Shown: in pieces, positions 47,512-56,684 of the stretch
Position numbering within the stretch: position 1 is the first letter of the stretch
How the letters are laid out: every line of letters begins with the position of its first letter
Source: Streptomyces sp. RFCAC02
Lineage (GTDB): Bacteria; Actinomycetota; Actinomycetes; Streptomycetales; Streptomycetaceae
Direction: 5' to 3'
Assembly (NCBI RefSeq): GCF_004193175.1
Contig: NZ_SAUH01000001.1
Span: forward strand, 3,350,501-3,414,500
Length of the DNA: 64,000 nt
Made by a program: the position numbers and the translations under genes
The notes under the pieces: model-generated
Database searches by the model: none
Told to the model about the DNA's origin: nothing
What the model saw: the letters and a program-made list of their open reading frames with translations, nothing else

Positions 47512-50011
47512 TGCTGCGCTACGCCCTTGCCACCCTCCGCGCCCGCACCTCCGGCTTCGTCGGAGCCTTCCTCGCCCTCTTCTGCGCGGCCGCGCTCGTC
47601 ACCGCCTGCGGCTCGCTGCTGGAGACCGGCCTGCGCGGCCCGATCCTGACCGAGCGCTACGCGGCCACGCCCATCGTGGTCACCGCCGACCAGAACGTCC
47701 ACCACGAAACCCGGAAGAACGACAAGACCAAGCACAAGGCCAAGCCGGTGTACGAGCGGGTGTGGCTGCCCGCCGACACCGCCGAACGCCTCACGGACCT
47801 GCCCGGCGCGGACGCCGTGATCACCGAACTGACCTTCCCCGCCACCCCGCTCGACGAGCGCGGCCACCCCTTCGGCGGCCCGGAAGCCCTCGGCCACGCC
47901 TGGTCCTCCGCACCGCTGACCCCGTTCACCCTCACCGACGGCACCGCCCCCGGGCAGCCCGGCGAGATCGTCCTCGACCGCGCCCTGGCCGACCGCGCCG
48001 GCCTTTCGGTCGGTGACACGGTCACCGTCCAGTCCACCGGCGACCCCGCCGCCCACACCGTCACCGGCATCGCGGACGGCGCCCTCACCGAACAGGCCGC
48101 CGTCTTCTTCTCCGACGAGGAGGCCCGCGGCCTCGCCGGCCACGACGGCCGGATCACCATGGCCGGCCTCTTCCCCGCCGACGGCACCACGACCGCCGAA
48201 CTCGCCGACCGCGCCCGCGCCGCCCTCGACGGCACCAGCGCCGTCGTCCGCACCGGGGACGACCGGGGACAGTCCGAGTTCCCCGGCGCCGAGCAGGCCC
48301 GCGTGCAGCTCGTCAGCATGGGCGGCGCCGTCGGCGGCACCGGGCTGATCGTCGCCGTCCTGGTGGTCGTCGGCACCTTCGGGCTCACCGCCCACGCCCG
48401 GGCACGCGAGTTCGCGCTGCTGCGGGCCGTCGCGGCCACCCCGCGCCAGATCCGGCGGCTCATCGGCCGCGAGGCCCTGCTCGTCGCCCTGGCGGCCGGA
48501 CCGCTCGGCGCGCTCGCCGGACTGCCGCTCTCCGGATGGCTGTACGACCGGCTGACCGGCCTCGGCACCGTCCCCGAGACCGTCGGACAGGTCCACAGCC
48601 TCTTCCCGATGGCCGCCGCCGTGCTCGCCACCCTGCCGACCGCCTGGCTCGCCGCACGCATCTCCGCACGCCGCCCCGCCCGCGTCCGGCCCGCGCAGGC
48701 GCTCACCGAGGCCGCGGCGGAACCCCGCCGCACGCCCCTGCCGCGCCTGATCGCCGGATTCGCCGCCCTGGCCGGGGGAGTGGTCCTCCTGTTCGTCCTG
48801 ACGGTCCTGCACATCGAACCGGCCTCGACCCCCGTCACCTACCTGACCGTGCTGCTGCTGTCGATCGCGGTCGCGCTGCTCGGTCCGACGCTGTGCCGCG
48901 TCGCCTTCACCCTGATCGGGGCACCCCTGCGCTGGTGCGGCGTCCCCGGACACCTGGCCGCGCACAACGCCCGGGCCGGGGCCCGCAGGCTGGCCTCCGT
49001 CATCACGCCGCTGACCCTGCTCGTCGCCATGGCCTGCACCGTCCTGTTCACCCAGACCACGCTCACCGCCGCGGCGGAGCGGCAGGCGCGTGACGGCGTG
49101 GTGGCCGACCGGGTCGTGGCCGCCGCCGGCCCCGGCGTGCCCCACGCCGCCGTCGAGACCCTGCGGGACACCGACGGCGTGACCGCCGTGACCGAGGTGA
49201 CGCACTCCACCGTCCGCACGCCCGGGCTCGACAAGTACTCGGTCCAGGGGTCACCACCGGTCCCGGGCTCGACGCGACACTCGACCTCGGGGTGACCGAG
49301 GGGTCGCTCGCCGACCTCGGCGAGGGCGGCGTGGCCGTGAGCGACGTAATCTCCGACAGCAAGGACCTGCACCCCGGCGACACGCTGGCCCTCGTCCTCG
49401 GCGACGGCACCCCCGTGGAGACGACCGTGGCCGCCGTCTACGACCGCGCGCTCGGCTTCGGCGACCTGACACTGCCCTACGACCTGCTGTCCGCGCACGT
49501 CGACAACCCGCTCGCCGACACGGTGCTCGTCGCCACCACCCTGTCCGACGGCGAACTCACCGCCGCACTCGCCGGTCACCCCGGCCTGTCGGTCAAGGGC
49601 AGCGGCCACGTCGCCGACGCCCTCGCCGAACAGCGGCAGAACGGGGCACAGGTCGCGTTCCTCGCGATGGGACTCGTGCTGGCCTTCACCACCATCGCCG
49701 CCGTCAACACGCTCGCGATGGCGACGGCCGACCGGCGCCGTGAGTTCGCGCTGCTGCGGAAGGTCGGCACCACGCGCCGGCAGGTCCTGCGGATGCTGCG
49801 CCTCGAATCCCTCACCGTGGCCATCACGGCGGTACTGATCGGCAGCGCCATATCCCTGGCCGTGCTGACGGGCTTCAGTGCCGGGATGACCGGCGAGGCG
49901 GCCCCGGCGCCGGCAGCCGTGCCGTACCTCCTGGTCGCGGCAGGTGTGACCGCCCTGGCCCTGATCGCGACCAGCCTGCCGGGACGGTTCTCCCTCCGGA
50001 CCGCCGGCTGA
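47511..50011 (+). pseudogene. FtsX-family ABC permease, one frameshift
   Basis: Two frames together encode one permease of about 833 aa. The first frame (from ATG 47511) runs in register to about 49,247 and then reads nonsense to a stop at 49295. The second frame is in register from about 49,250 to 50011. Inserting one G in the G4 run at 49247-49250 restores a continuous protein: the join Y-S-V-Q-G becomes V-T-T-G-P-G-L-D. The protein has an N-terminal span, an extracytoplasmic domain, three-span FtsX blocks (G-T-F-G-L-T-A-H-A-R-A-R-E-F-A-L-L-R-A-V and T-A-D-R-R-R-E-F-A-L-L-R-K-V) and about ten spans overall. A homopolymer error is as likely as a real lesion. If real, the transporter is inactive. 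Confidence 0.8.
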
Positions 50012-50021
50012 CCCGCACGGT

Positions 50022-50067
50022 GGGCCGCCCGGCTTCCCCCCGAGCCACGGGGCGGACCGGGCGGCCC
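50022..50067 (+). terminator. Hairpin after the ABC permease
   Basis: The perfect 11-bp arms GGGCCGCCCGG (50022-50032) and CCGGGCGGCCC (50057-50067) enclose a 24-nt loop. The hairpin lies 11 nt after the permease stop. It may serve both strands, since the EamA gene converges from the right. Confidence 0.65.
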
Positions 50068-50332
50068 GCCTGCTGTGTGCCGGTGCGGGACAGGGGACGG
50101 GTGCCGGGCGCGGACCGCGCCGCACCGCCGAACCGTCCACCGGGGGGCGTTCCTCCCCGCAGGAACCCCGCGGCAGGGGGCGGGAACACCGGAGCGGTCC
50201 CACCGCCGGGGAGGATCGGTGTCCGGCCGCGGCGGCCCGTCCGGTGGGAGGAAGGGCGGAACCGCCGGACGGGACGGGCAGGCACCTCCGGCGCGTCGGC
50301 CCGTCCGGGTGGTGCCCCGCCCGCTTCGACTG

Positions 50333-50371
50333 CTCTCCGTAAACATTCATGGCGACAAGCTATACGGAGAG
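50333..50371. promoter_or_regulatory. Orphan inverted repeat in an AT-rich patch
   Basis: CTCTCCGTA (50333-50341) and TACGGAGAG (50363-50371) are perfect 9-bp arms around 21 nt of locally AT-rich sequence. The form resembles a regulator-binding site over a promoter, yet no gene begins next to it on either strand. Confidence 0.45.
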
Positions 50372-50411
50372 TGATGAATCTCGCCATCCCCCGCAGGAGT
50401 GAATCCCGGGC

Positions 50412-51284
50412 TCACGCCACCGTGAGCAGCGCGATCGCCGCGGCCGCGGCCACCAGGCCGACGGTCCGCCCGGGGGAGAGGCGCTCCCGCAGTACGGCGA
50501 TCCCGAGCAGCACCGGGATCGCCGGGTAGAACGACGCCAGGACGACCGCCACCGCCAGCATCTCCCGGTGCGCGGCGTCCAGGTACAGCATCAGCCCCAC
50601 CGCCGCCCCCGCGCCGATCAGGGCCGCCGCGCCGAGCCGTCCCGGCGTCTCCCGCAGCCGGGACGCGTGCCGCACGGCGGTCGGCAGCAGCACGAGGACG
50701 GCCCCGAGCCGTCCCGCCGCCACCGCCCACAGGCCGCTCGCCGGGTCGGCCTGCGCCAGCCCCACGTACTGGACCGCCACGCCGAGACTCGCGACGAGAC
50801 CGTCCGCGACCGCCGGCCGTTCCTCCCGGGCCGCCGGACTCCCGTCGCCGCGCGACACGAGCCACAGCGCGGCGAGCGTGACGACGATCCCGAGCCACGC
50901 CGCGAACCCCGGCCGGTCGCCCAGGAAGCACACCCCGGCGACGACGGACAGCGCGACGCCCGTCACGGCGCTCACCGGCACCACCACGCTGACGGCGCCC
51001 CGGCTCATCCCGCGGTTGAGGAACAGCATCGCGGTCCCGCTGCCGACACCCGACAGCGCGCCCCACAGCAGGTCGGCCCCGCCCACATGGTCCGCGCCGG
51101 CCCACGCCGCGACCGCGACGGCGAGCACGAGCCCGCCGACCTGCCCGACGACCGTCACCGTCGCGTAGTGCGCTCGGCGCGACAGCAGTCCGCCGAAGAA
51201 GTCGACGACGCCGTACACGACCGCGGAGGCAAGAGCGAGCAGCGCACCCATTCCGCCCCGCGTACCCGGCTTCCCGCCGGCCAT
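50412..51284 (-). CDS. EamA/DMT-family transporter
   Basis: The product has 290 aa with ten hydrophobic segments in two EamA halves: about residues 12-150 and 165-290. The first half has G-A-L-S-G-V-G-S-G-T-A-M-L-F-L-N-R-G-M, and the second ends P-V-L-L-G-I-A-V-L-R-E-R-L-S-P-G-R. Such proteins export amino acids, nucleotides or small metabolites; the substrate is not evident. The start used is the ATG at 51284. An internal ATG at 51251 (M-G-A-L-L-A-L-A) is at the first span and is equally plausible. It is in the same direction as the dehydrogenase, 28 nt downstream of it, so the two may be co-transcribed. Confidence 0.88.
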   Translation of the reverse strand: MAGGKPGTRGGMGALLALASAVVYGVVDFFGGLLSRRAHYATVTVVGQVGGLVLAVAVAAWAGADHVGGADLLWGALSGVGSGTAMLFLNRGMSRGAVSVVVPVSAVTGVALSVVAGVCFLGDRPGFAAWLGIVVTLAALWLVSRGDGSPAAREERPAVADGLVASLGVAVQYVGLAQADPASGLWAVAAGRLGAVLVLLPTAVRHASRLRETPGRLGAAALIGAGAAVGLMLYLDAAHREMLAVAVVLASFYPAIPVLLGIAVLRERLSPGRTVGLVAAAAAIALLTVA

Positions 51285-51312
51285 GCGGGGCCGTACGGGC
51301 GCCCGGCGCGCC

Positions 51313-52314
51313 TCAGTGGCGGACCGTCACGACCACCTTGCCGACCTGCGTCCCCGACTCCAGGTGGCGGTGCGCCGCCACGATCTCCGACAGGTCGAAC
51401 ACCCGGTCCACCACGGGCCGGAACGATCCGTCGGCGAGTCCGGAGGTGATGAAGGCGGTGGCCCGGCGCAGTGTGTCGCCCGATGTCGTCGTGCCCGCCG
51501 AGATGCTGTACGCCCGCAGCGTGAGCCCGGACCTGAGCGTCGCGAGCGCCGGCAGTTCGACGGTCGCGCCGCCGAGCGCCCCGTACAGCACGATCCGTCC
51601 GGACGGCGCGAGCGCCCCCGGCAGCGCCGCGGCTTCCGGGCCGCCCACCGCGTCGAACACGACGTCGGCGCCGCGCCCGTCCGTCGCGCGCAGGACGCCC
51701 TCGGCCAGGTCCTCCTCGCCGGTGACGACGACCGCGTCGGCGCCCGCGGCGAGGAGCTGGTCCCGCTTGGCCGCCGTGCGTGTCGTGGCGATGGCGCGGG
51801 CGCCGACGCGGCGGGCCGTGCGCAGCGCCGCGATGCCGACGCCGCTGGAGGCGGCCGTCACGACGACGGTGCCGCCGGGGCGGAGGTCGTCGCCTTCGAG
51901 CAGCCCGCCGAAGGCGGTGAGGTACGTCATCCAGGTGGCCGCGCCCGTCACGGCGTCCACGCCGTCCGGGCGGCGCACGACGGCGGCGGCGGGGACGACG
52001 GCCGTGTCGCCGTAGACCCCGTAGTCGGTCATGCTGAACGCCGGGATGGTGCTCACCGGGCTGCCGACGGGCAGGGTGGTGACGCCCGGCCCGGCCGCCT
52101 CGACGACGCCCGCCGCCTCGTACCCGAGGCCCGCGGGGAACGCCCGCACCGGCCGCCCGTACTGCCCCCGCCGGAACAGCGCGTCGGCCCGGTTCAGGCC
52201 GATGGCGTCCACTCGGATGCGGACCTCGCCGATCCCCGGCTCCGGCGCCGGGACCTCCTCGATCCGCAGTACCTCCGGGTCGCCGTACTCGTGGAACCGC
52301 ACGGTCATCGCCAT
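51313..52314 (-). CDS. MDR-family NAD(P)H:quinone oxidoreductase-like dehydrogenase
   Basis: The product has 333 aa. A GroES-like N-terminal domain (G-L-N-R-A-D-A-L-F-R-R-G-Q-Y near 39-52 and G-L-G-Y-E-A-A-G-V at 62-70) precedes a Rossmann domain with V-T-A-A-S-S-G-V-G at about 152-160. No zinc-ligand cysteines are present, which fits zeta-crystallin-like quinone reductases rather than zinc alcohol dehydrogenases. The start at 52314 has AAGAGAGG about 7 nt upstream; ATG 52308 is an alternative. An inverted repeat overlapping a TTGACA box lies upstream at 52371-52405, suggesting regulated expression, possibly induced by electrophiles. Confidence 0.9.
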   Translation of the reverse strand: MAMTVRFHEYGDPEVLRIEEVPAPEPGIGEVRIRVDAIGLNRADALFRRGQYGRPVRAFPAGLGYEAAGVVEAAGPGVTTLPVGSPVSTIPAFSMTDYGVYGDTAVVPAAAVVRRPDGVDAVTGAATWMTYLTAFGGLLEGDDLRPGGTVVVTAASSGVGIAALRTARRVGARAIATTRTAAKRDQLLAAGADAVVVTGEEDLAEGVLRATDGRGADVVFDAVGGPEAAALPGALAPSGRIVLYGALGGATVELPALATLRSGLTLRAYSISAGTTTSGDTLRRATAFITSGLADGSFRPVVDRVFDLSEIVAAHRHLESGTQVGKVVVTVRH

Positions 52315-52370
52315 GTGCGCCGGCCTCTCTTCGGGTGGGTCCGTCCGTCGGGCGCAAGCCAACCAGTGAA

Positions 52371-52405
52371 GTACGAGCGTTGTCAAACTTCGATGAACGT
52401 CGTAC
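52371..52405 (-). promoter_or_regulatory. Inverted repeat over a TTGACA box, upstream of the dehydrogenase
   Basis: GTACGAGCGTT (52371-52381) and AACGTCGTAC (52396-52405) form an imperfect inverted repeat. On the minus strand TTGACA (52386-52381) lies inside it, with only a weak -10 (TTGGCT, 52362-52357) downstream. A repressor bound here would block the promoter. No regulator gene is adjacent. Confidence 0.5.
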
Positions 52406-52554
52406 CAGTGTTGCCGGTCGCGCACGGGGCGCATCGCGGACGCCCGGGGGACACGGTGAGAGGGACCGTGCGACGGGGTATCTGTCCTGTGACCGCGGCA
52501 TGTCCCACCGGGGAGGTCCGGCGGCGGCCGCGGTCGGCCTAAGGGGCAGTTGCG

Positions 52555-52767
52555 GTGCTTGCGAATGGCGGTGGCGCGTACGACGTGCCCGACCTCACCC
52601 GGTTATCGCCCGTCCAGCAGATGGGCATCGCCTGCGCGCGCTGCGGCCGGCGGCTCGGCGCGTCCGGGCGCCGCGTCGGCACCGTCCGCGACCGGTGGGG
52701 GCACGCCTTCGTCCTGTGGGTCTGCTCCCACGGCTGCTTCCTCGGCGGCCGCACCCGCTCCGGCTGA
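52555..52767 (+). CDS. Small zinc-ribbon-like protein
   Basis: The product has 70 aa. The GTG at 52555 follows AAGGGG at 8 nt. C-A-R-C-G-R-R-L at about residues 27-34 and W-V-C-S-H-G-C near 56-62 give two cysteine pairs (C-x2-C and C-x3-C), a probable single zinc site. No larger domain is present. The reading frame has normal high-GC codon use, and the well-placed ribosome site supports a real gene. Function is unknown; it may bind nucleic acid or a protein partner. Confidence 0.65.
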   Translation: MLANGGGAYDVPDLTRLSPVQQMGIACARCGRRLGASGRRVGTVRDRWGHAFVLWVCSHGCFLGGRTRSG

Positions 52768-52820
52768 CCGCCCGCCGCCACCGCCGTGACATGCGGGCCG
52801 CGAAAGGTGTGATTAGCGTG

Positions 52821-52856
52821 GAAGACGGTGCGCACCGGGAAGACGGTGCACACCGG
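52821..52856 (+). repeat. Two 18-bp tandem repeats upstream of the VOC gene
   Basis: GAAGACGGTGCGCACCGG (52821-52838) is followed directly by the same 18 bp with one change (52839-52856). The pair lies 29 nt before the VOC start, in a likely promoter or leader position. Confidence 0.7.
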
Positions 52857-52885
52857 CACGCCACACAGGACGCGGAGGCGCGGAC

Positions 52886-53700
52886 ATGGCCGGCATCGCT
52901 GACTTCCCCGAAGGCACCCCCTGCTGGGCCGACGTGACGCTGCCCGACGTGGACGAGGGCAAACGGTTCTACGGCCAGCTCTTCGGCTGGGACTTCGATC
53001 CCGGCGCGGCCTCCTTCGGCGGATACACCCAGGCGTACACGGCCGGGGCGGCACACAGGTCGCCGCGCTCGCCCCCCAGATGCCGGGCCAGGGCGACATC
53101 GCTCCCGCCGCCTGGAACCTCTACCTCGCCTCCGACGACGTCCCCGCCACCGCCGAGCGCGTCCGGGACCACGGCGGCGACGTGCTCGTCGAGCCCATGC
53201 AGGTCGGGGACTTCGGCGCGATGCTCGTCGGCCGCGACCCCGGCGGCGTGGTCTTCGGGGTCTGGCAGGCCGGAACGCACCGGGGCTTCGGCCTGAGGGG
53301 CACGCCGGGGGCGTACGCCTGGGCCGAGGTGTACACGCGGGACGCCGAGGCGACCGACGCGTTCTTCGCCGGCGTCTTCCCGTTCGCCGTGAGCCGCGTG
53401 GAGGCCCAGGGCGCCGCCGCCATCGACTACGCCGTCTGGCAGCTCGACGGCGCGCCGAGCGTCGGGCGCTTCCGCGTCCCGCGCGACGCGCCGTCCGGTG
53501 TCGTGCCGCACATCGAGGTGTACTTCGCGGTCGGCGACTGCGACGCGGCCGTCGCGACCGTCCGGGGCCTCGGCGGCCGGCTGATCGACGGGCCGATGGA
53601 CAGCCCGTACGGCCGCTACGCCGCCGTCGCCGACTCCCAGGGCGCGAACTTCATGGTCATCGACCTGGCCACCACCACCGCCGAGGTTCCCGAGGGCTGA
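52886..53700 (+). pseudogene. Two-domain VOC (glyoxalase-fold) protein, frameshifted
   Basis: The first frame starts at ATG 52886 after GGAGG and encodes M-A-G-I-A-D-F-P-E-G-T-P-C-W-A-D-V-T-L-P-D-V, a typical VOC opening. It leaves register at the CACACA run (53052-53057). The remaining protein is in another frame from about 53,059 to 53700 and contains the rest of domain 1 and all of domain 2 (Y-A-W-A-E-V-Y-T-R-D, P-H-I-E-V-Y-F-A-V). Removing one CA restores a continuous product of about 270 aa, similar in layout to the two-VOC proteins of actinobacteria. Whether the lesion is real cannot be told. A metal-binding or small-molecule-binding role is likely, and the substrate is unknown. Confidence 0.78.
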
Positions 53701-53715
53701 GCCGGCCGGGACCCG

Positions 53716-55230
53716 TCAGGGCGCGATGACCTCGCCGAACCCCGGCCCGTCCGCCGTGTACCCGGGGAGGGACCCCGAGCAGATCCCGGACGACCCGTCC
53801 ACCGCGGGTCCCGACGCGCCGCCCGGGGCGAGCCACAGGCAGCCCTCCGCGTTCTCCCCCGGCACGCCGACCGTGAGGTCGGCCCGCCCGTCCCCGTCGT
53901 GGTCCGCCAGCCGCACGCGCTCCCCGAACAGGTCCCAGTACTCCGGCGCCCCCGACACGCCGGCCACGCCCTGGTTGAAGGACCGGGCACCCCGCCCGGT
54001 GAGGCCGTCCGCCGTGCCGCTCAGCACGATGACGCTCCCCGCCTCCTGGACGGTCCCGAGATCCTCGCCCGGCAGGCCGACCGCCACGTCGGCGTAGCCG
54101 TCGCCGTCCGCGTCGCCCACGCCGACCGACGTGCCGAACGCGTCGTCCGCCTCGCTCGTGCCGGGCAGACCGTTCGACCCCTGCCACAGGCGCGTGGGGC
54201 TCTGCGCCGGGTCGATGCCGCCGGGGCCGCCGTACCAGACGGTGATCTCGCCGCCCGAACGGCCGGTGGGGCGGGTGCCGAGCGGGTCCTGCGGGTCGCC
54301 GATGACGAGATCGCCGTAACCGTCGCCGTCCACGTCCCCGATGGCGCCGGTCAGCCCCTCGGCCGCGGTCAGCGCGGTCCGCACGGTGCCGTTCGCGCGC
54401 CAGTCGTCCACCCACACCGCGCCACCCGGGTCGTCCGCCGCCGGACCGGGCAGCGAGACGCGCTCCGCCGCGCCGTCGCCGTCCACGTCGCCGAACAGCG
54501 TGAGCACCGGACGCCCGGCCGGCGGCTCCTCGGCGTCCACCGCGTGCGCCGCGGCCGCGCCCGCCCGCGTGAACGGTCCTTCGTAGCGGTGCGTGGCGCA
54601 GCGCGAGCCCACCGTTACGTCCGGTGCGCCGTCACCGTCGTGGTCGCCGGCCGCGACCGTGCCGCCGTAACCGCAGTCGTCCGCGGCGATCGTCCCGGCG
54701 CCCAGTTCGGCGCCGCCGGACAGCCCGCCGGGGCCGCCCCACACGACGGTCGCGCTGCCGCGCTCCGCGACACCGCCGGCGGCCTCAGCCGGCGATCCGA
54801 CGATCAGATCGGCGTACCCGTCGCGGTCGAGGTCCGCGCTCGCCGTCGCCGTGCCGAACCGGTCACCCTCCTCGGCCGCGCCCGGAACCCCCGGGGACGC
54901 CTGCGAGACGACCGTCGACCGGGCCGTCGAGAGGCCGTTCGCCGACCCGTAGAGGACGACGACCACACCGGCGCCCGCGTGGCCGTTCACCGTCGCGAGG
55001 GGATGGGAGACGGCCAGGTCGTGGTAGCCGTCGCCGTCGAAGTCGTCGTGCGCGACGGCGTCCGCCGCGTACGCCGGGGCCGCGGGCAATCCGGCCCAGA
55101 CCGGCAGGGCCAGCGCGACGGCCGTCCCGAGAGCGGCGCCCATGGCGCGGACACGGACTGTCGGTTTCTGCCTGCGGGCCCGCGACGGGCCGTCATCCTG
55201 CCGCACGACGCACTCCGTTCCGTCTGTCAC
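53716..55230 (-). CDS. Secreted FG-GAP (integrin-alpha-like beta-propeller) protein
   Basis: The product has about 504 aa. The GTG at 55230 follows GAGG by about 10 nt; ATG 55143 would give a shorter leader. The leader has an Arg-rich n-region, a hydrophobic core (A-L-G-T-A-V-A-L-A-L-P-V-W-A-G-L) and ends near A-Y-A-A-D-A, so it is probably secreted. The mature part is a series of FG-GAP repeats with calcium-loop motifs such as D-F-D-G-D-G-Y-H-D-L, D-L-D-R-D-G-Y-A-D-L and G-D-A-D-G-D-G-Y-A-D-V, about seven copies, as in a seven-bladed propeller. No catalytic domain is attached, so it probably binds a ligand or protein outside the cell. Confidence 0.88.
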   Translation of the reverse strand: MTDGTECVVRQDDGPSRARRQKPTVRVRAMGAALGTAVALALPVWAGLPAAPAYAADAVAHDDFDGDGYHDLAVSHPLATVNGHAGAGVVVVLYGSANGLSTARSTVVSQASPGVPGAAEEGDRFGTATASADLDRDGYADLIVGSPAEAAGGVAERGSATVVWGGPGGLSGGAELGAGTIAADDCGYGGTVAAGDHDGDGAPDVTVGSRCATHRYEGPFTRAGAAAAHAVDAEEPPAGRPVLTLFGDVDGDGAAERVSLPGPAADDPGGAVWVDDWRANGTVRTALTAAEGLTGAIGDVDGDGYGDLVIGDPQDPLGTRPTGRSGGEITVWYGGPGGIDPAQSPTRLWQGSNGLPGTSEADDAFGTSVGVGDADGDGYADVAVGLPGEDLGTVQEAGSVIVLSGTADGLTGRGARSFNQGVAGVSGAPEYWDLFGERVRLADHDGDGRADLTVGVPGENAEGCLWLAPGGASGPAVDGSSGICSGSLPGYTADGPGFGEVIAP

Positions 55231-55366
55231 CTTCTCTTCACCTCGCCCGATCGTACGGGCGTACGCGGTGAGTTGAGGGGCGCACGCTTGAGCCCGCACG
55301 CCTGGTTGCGGAAGAGTGCTTCCGGGATCGTCACCCGGACACCACACATCCCCGCACGCCCCACCG

Positions 55367-55410
55367 CACACACCGGAAGCACACAGACCGGAAGTACACA
55401 GACCGGAACC
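55367..55410 (+). repeat. Three 15-bp tandem repeats upstream of the FAH-family gene
   Basis: The unit ACACAGACCGGAAGT (55381-55395) is followed by a close copy (55396-55410) and preceded by a 14-bp partial copy (55367-55380). The array ends 32 nt before the ATG at 55443. Confidence 0.65.
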
Positions 55411-55442
55411 GCACTGCCCGAACCACCGAGCTGGAGACCCGT

Positions 55443-56297
55443 ATGCGCCTGATGCGCGTCGGCGAGCCGGGGCACGAACGCCCCGTCCTCGTCGCCCCGG
55501 ACGGCACCGCCCGCGACCTGCGGCCCGTCACCGACGACATCGACGGGCGGTTCCTCGCCGCCCTCGCCGACGACCCGGACCTCGTGCCCGGCGATCCGGC
55601 CGCGCTGCCCGTGACCGACCTGGCCGGCGAACGCACCGGCCCGCCCGTCGCCCGCCCCTCCGCCGTCCTGTGCATCGGGCAGAACTACATCGCCCACGCC
55701 CGCGAGTCGGGCGCCGAGCCCCCCGAACGCCCCATCCTGTTCCACAAGACGCCCAACACGGTCGTCGGCCCGGACGACGACATCCTGATCCCCCGCGGCG
55801 CGCTGAAGACCGACTGGGAGGTCGAACTCGCCGTCGTCATCGGCCGCCGCGCCCGCTACCTCGCGACCCCCGCCGACGCCCTCGCCCACATCGCGGGCTA
55901 CACGATCAGCAACGACGTCTCCGAACGCGCCTTCCAACTGGAGGAGTCCGGCGGCCAGTGGTCGAAGGGCAAGTGCTGCGAGACGTTCAACCCCCTCGGC
56001 CCGGTGCTCGTGACCGCCGACGAGATCCCCGACCCCCAGGCCCTGCGCCTGCGTTCCTGGGTGAACGGGGAGCCCCGCCAGGACTCGTCGACGTCCGACA
56101 TGATCTTCGGCGTCGCCCAGCTCGTCCACGAACTGTCCCAGTACCTCGTCCTGGAACCGGGCGACATCGTGAACACGGGAACGCCCGAGGGCGTGGCCCT
56201 GTCCGGCCGCTTCCCCTACCTCGCGGCCGGCGATGTCGTGGAACTGGAGATCGAGGGGATCGGACGCCAGCGCTCGGCCCTGCGGCCCGCGCCCTGA
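55443..56297 (+). CDS. Fumarylacetoacetate hydrolase (FAH) family protein
   Basis: The product has 284 aa. The ATG at 55443 has GGAG 6 nt upstream. The FAH fold is shown by I-G-Q-N-Y-I-A-H-A-R-E (H85), F-H-K-T-P-N-T, D-W-E-V-E-L-A-V-V-I-G (E126 and E128), N-D-V-S-E-R (D158) and the C-terminal L-E-P-G-D-I-V-N-T-G-T-P-E-G-V. The E-x-E...D set binds Mg or Mn. Family members cleave or decarboxylate beta-diketo or 2-oxo acids (for example acylpyruvases and oxaloacetate decarboxylases); which reaction applies here is not evident. It stands alone, divergent from the FG-GAP gene. Confidence 0.92.
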   Translation: MRLMRVGEPGHERPVLVAPDGTARDLRPVTDDIDGRFLAALADDPDLVPGDPAALPVTDLAGERTGPPVARPSAVLCIGQNYIAHARESGAEPPERPILFHKTPNTVVGPDDDILIPRGALKTDWEVELAVVIGRRARYLATPADALAHIAGYTISNDVSERAFQLEESGGQWSKGKCCETFNPLGPVLVTADEIPDPQALRLRSWVNGEPRQDSSTSDMIFGVAQLVHELSQYLVLEPGDIVNTGTPEGVALSGRFPYLAAGDVVELEIEGIGRQRSALRPAP

Positions 56298-56417
56298 TCC
56301 CTTCGACTCTTGTCGCTCGTCCGGGTGATACGAGGTGTCCGGGCGCCCGTGGAAACAGGCGAGAGGGGAAGATTCCCGGGCACTTCGGGCGGGCGGCGCG
56401 CCAGTAGGTTGGCGCGC

Positions 56418-56657
56418 ATGGCGACGCTTCCCGTGATCCGAGTCCGTTTCGAGGGCGGCCCGCGCGACGGCCGCACGATCGACCTGGTCATCACCGACCG
56501 CGCGCCGCTGCCGCTGATGCTCGCCGCACGCCCCGAGCGGGGCGAGCCGCCCGCCACCGGCCTCTACGAGCTGCGCAACACCCGGGGCGGCGGCACCCGT
56601 TACGCCTGGATCGACGACCTCCCCGTCCGGCCCGGGCCGCCGGCCCCCGGAGCGTGA
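56418..56657 (+). CDS. Small conserved-looking protein of unknown function
   Basis: The product has 79 aa from the ATG at 56418; the ribosome site is weak. It begins I-R-V-R-F-E-G-G-P-R-D-G-R-T-I-D-L-V and has Y-E-L-R-N-T-R-G-G-G-T-R-Y-A-W-I-D near the end, suggesting a small beta-rich fold. No known domain is recognised, and no signal or membrane segment is present. It converges on the phosphodiesterase gene. Confidence 0.6.
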   Translation: MATLPVIRVRFEGGPRDGRTIDLVITDRAPLPLMLAARPERGEPPATGLYELRNTRGGGTRYAWIDDLPVRPGPPAPGA

Positions 56658-56684
56658 CCCCGGGGACCGGCGGCCGGCCGGGCG

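Larger units (their letters stand above)
50012..50411. other. 400-bp gap between convergent genes with hairpin and orphan inverted repeat
   Basis: No convincing gene is present. The gap holds a terminator-like hairpin at 50022-50067, a Pro/Gly-codon-like GC-rich stretch, and an AT-richer patch at about 50330-50380 carrying a 9-bp inverted repeat. The patch looks like a promoter with an operator, but no good reading frame starts beside it. A lost regulatory gene is possible. Confidence 0.5.

Noticed and set aside
53899..55452. Long plus-strand frame opposite the FG-GAP gene.
   Set aside because: The minus strand encodes a signal peptide and repeated D-x-D-G-D-G motifs. The plus frame is Arg/Pro-rich shadow sequence.
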